A stretch of DNA of 53,374 bases from Spartobacteria bacterium (lineage in GTDB: Bacteria; Verrucomicrobiota; Verrucomicrobiia; Chthoniobacterales; UBA10450), in assembly GCA_003134765.1 (NCBI GenBank), contig PLCM01000034.1, positions 1 to 53,374 on the forward strand, given 5' to 3'. Below, one piece after another: positions 53,051 through 53,374 of the stretch (positions are counted from its first letter, which is position 1; the number at the start of each line of letters is the position of its first letter). The position numbers and the translations under genes were made by a program. A model generated the notes under the pieces. It worked only from the letters and a program-made list of their open reading frames with translations, was not told the DNA's origin and ran no database searches.

Positions 53051-53140
53051 TGGACAAAGCTGGACATGTGCGGACGCTAAAAGAAAGTGCCCTGCGTCCG
53101 ATCCGCACAATCGTGTGGACATTTCTGGACAGGAGTAGAC
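53051..53140. repeat. Paired 25-bp direct repeats TGGACA-N3-CTGGACA-N6-GAC
   Basis: Two units, 53051-53075 and 53116-53140, share TGGACA, a 3-bp gap, CTGGACA, a 6-bp gap and GAC in the same register. Their starts are 65 bp apart. Each unit itself contains a short TGGACA tandem. Being just past a serine recombinase gene, they could be its subsites or an att region; this is inference. Confidence 0.45.
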
Positions 53141-53188
53141 CGAATTTCCAGTGCCAGGGGGGCAAAACGGGTGGACCTCTGGCTTGAT

Positions 53189-53374
53189 CTACTGCAAATT
53201 GTAAACCTCTACTAACCCCACCCCCGTGGTGTTGTTCTTACCACGCACTATGGCGGTGTAGTTGCCCGGAGCCAGAGTTGCGATAAGGGCCGATTCCAAA
53301 TCGTTGGTAGGCGGAATTGTCGTGGCGCGGATGTCAGCTTCCTGAGACTGGCCGGTCTGATCGTTGATCTTCCA
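53189..53374 (-). CDS. Secreted protein, C-terminal part (partial)
   Basis: The last 61 codons of a minus-strand gene that runs off the right edge. They read WKINDQTGQSQEADIRATTI, then PPTNDLESALIATLAPGNYT and AIVRGKNNTTGVGLVEVYNL, and end with Q and TAG at 53189-53191. The LAPG-x-YTA-x-VRG...GVGLVEVY ending is a familiar beta-sandwich module at the C-terminus of large exported proteins in soil bacteria, where it often occurs in several copies. The catalytic or binding part is outside the window. Confidence 0.65.
   Translation of the reverse strand, partial: WKINDQTGQSQEADIRATTIPPTNDLESALIATLAPGNYTAIVRGKNNTTGVGLVEVYNLQ

Noticed and set aside
1..53374. CRISPR array, retron, rRNA or complete tRNA
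   Set aside because: No regularly spaced repeats, reverse transcriptase motifs or tRNA/rRNA cores were seen on reading both strands; a covariance search could not be run.

Overview
The window looks like soil Verrucomicrobiota chromosome, most likely Chthoniobacterales ('Candidatus Udaeobacter'-like). The signs are an ADOP-type permease with its PadR regulator, a DUF3309 micro-membrane protein, a 53-residue zinc-ribbon protein, LuxR-HTH relics with a GTAGGAG palindrome, and many decayed gene fragments. This is inference from gene content without a marker gene; Acidobacteriota is the main alternative.

Layout. 1-8.1 kb is ordinary chromosome: a partial DUF3309 gene, an ornithine cyclodeaminase fragment, then on the minus strand a secreted alpha/beta hydrolase, a tightly packed PadR - ADOP permease - secreted amidohydrolase operon, a DUF1203 protein and a PhzF isomerase. 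8.1-8.9 kb holds an aldo/keto reductase scar, a possible structured RNA ending in a terminator, and a 72-bp palindrome. 8.9-12.5 kb is a three-gene minus-strand ABC-three-component (ABC-3C) conflict operon: SbcC-like DUF3732 ATPase, middle component, nuclease-like effector.

12.5-20.5 kb reads as a mobile, possibly self-replicating element: a large serine recombinase, two uncharacterised proteins, a family B DNA polymerase of the phage/plasmid type whose reading frame is split after the first exonuclease motif, and an archaeo-eukaryotic-type primase-polymerase with a zinc finger. 20.6-21.4 kb has one hypothetical gene and a truncated integron-type integrase.

21.4-39.4 kb is a defence island. 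A 1504-residue UvrD-like helicase with a repeat-rich tail and a HhH-GPD DNA glycosylase lie on the minus strand. Divergent to them is a seven-gene plus-strand operon with almost no intergenic space: C-protein-like regulator, C5 cytosine methyltransferase (DrmMII), DrmE, NERD-nuclease/SF1 helicase, DrmA, DrmB, Vsr. This is a class 2 DISARM locus without DrmC in this window, with a NERD helicase and a Vsr endonuclease added. Two C-box-like operators (GACTTATAGTC, GACTTATCGTC) end one base before the regulator's start codon, a restriction-modification style of timing control. Vsr, and perhaps the glycosylase, could repair T:G mismatches arising from deaminated 5-methylcytosine.

39.4-43.4 kb carries a DUF4209-like protein with a HEPN-type RNxxxH motif, a resolvase 5' relic, a scar joining a DUF1989 fragment to a truncated zinc-finger gene, and a PIN-like protein. 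43.4-53.4 kb is heavily eroded: trypsin-like protease, LuxR, membrane-protein and transposase pseudogenes, among intact genes for an Ala/His-repeat protein, an outer-membrane beta-barrel protein, a TPR/DUF4332 protein, a GIY-YIG-like protein, two small Cys-rich proteins and a small serine recombinase followed by paired direct repeats. The window ends inside a secreted-protein gene.
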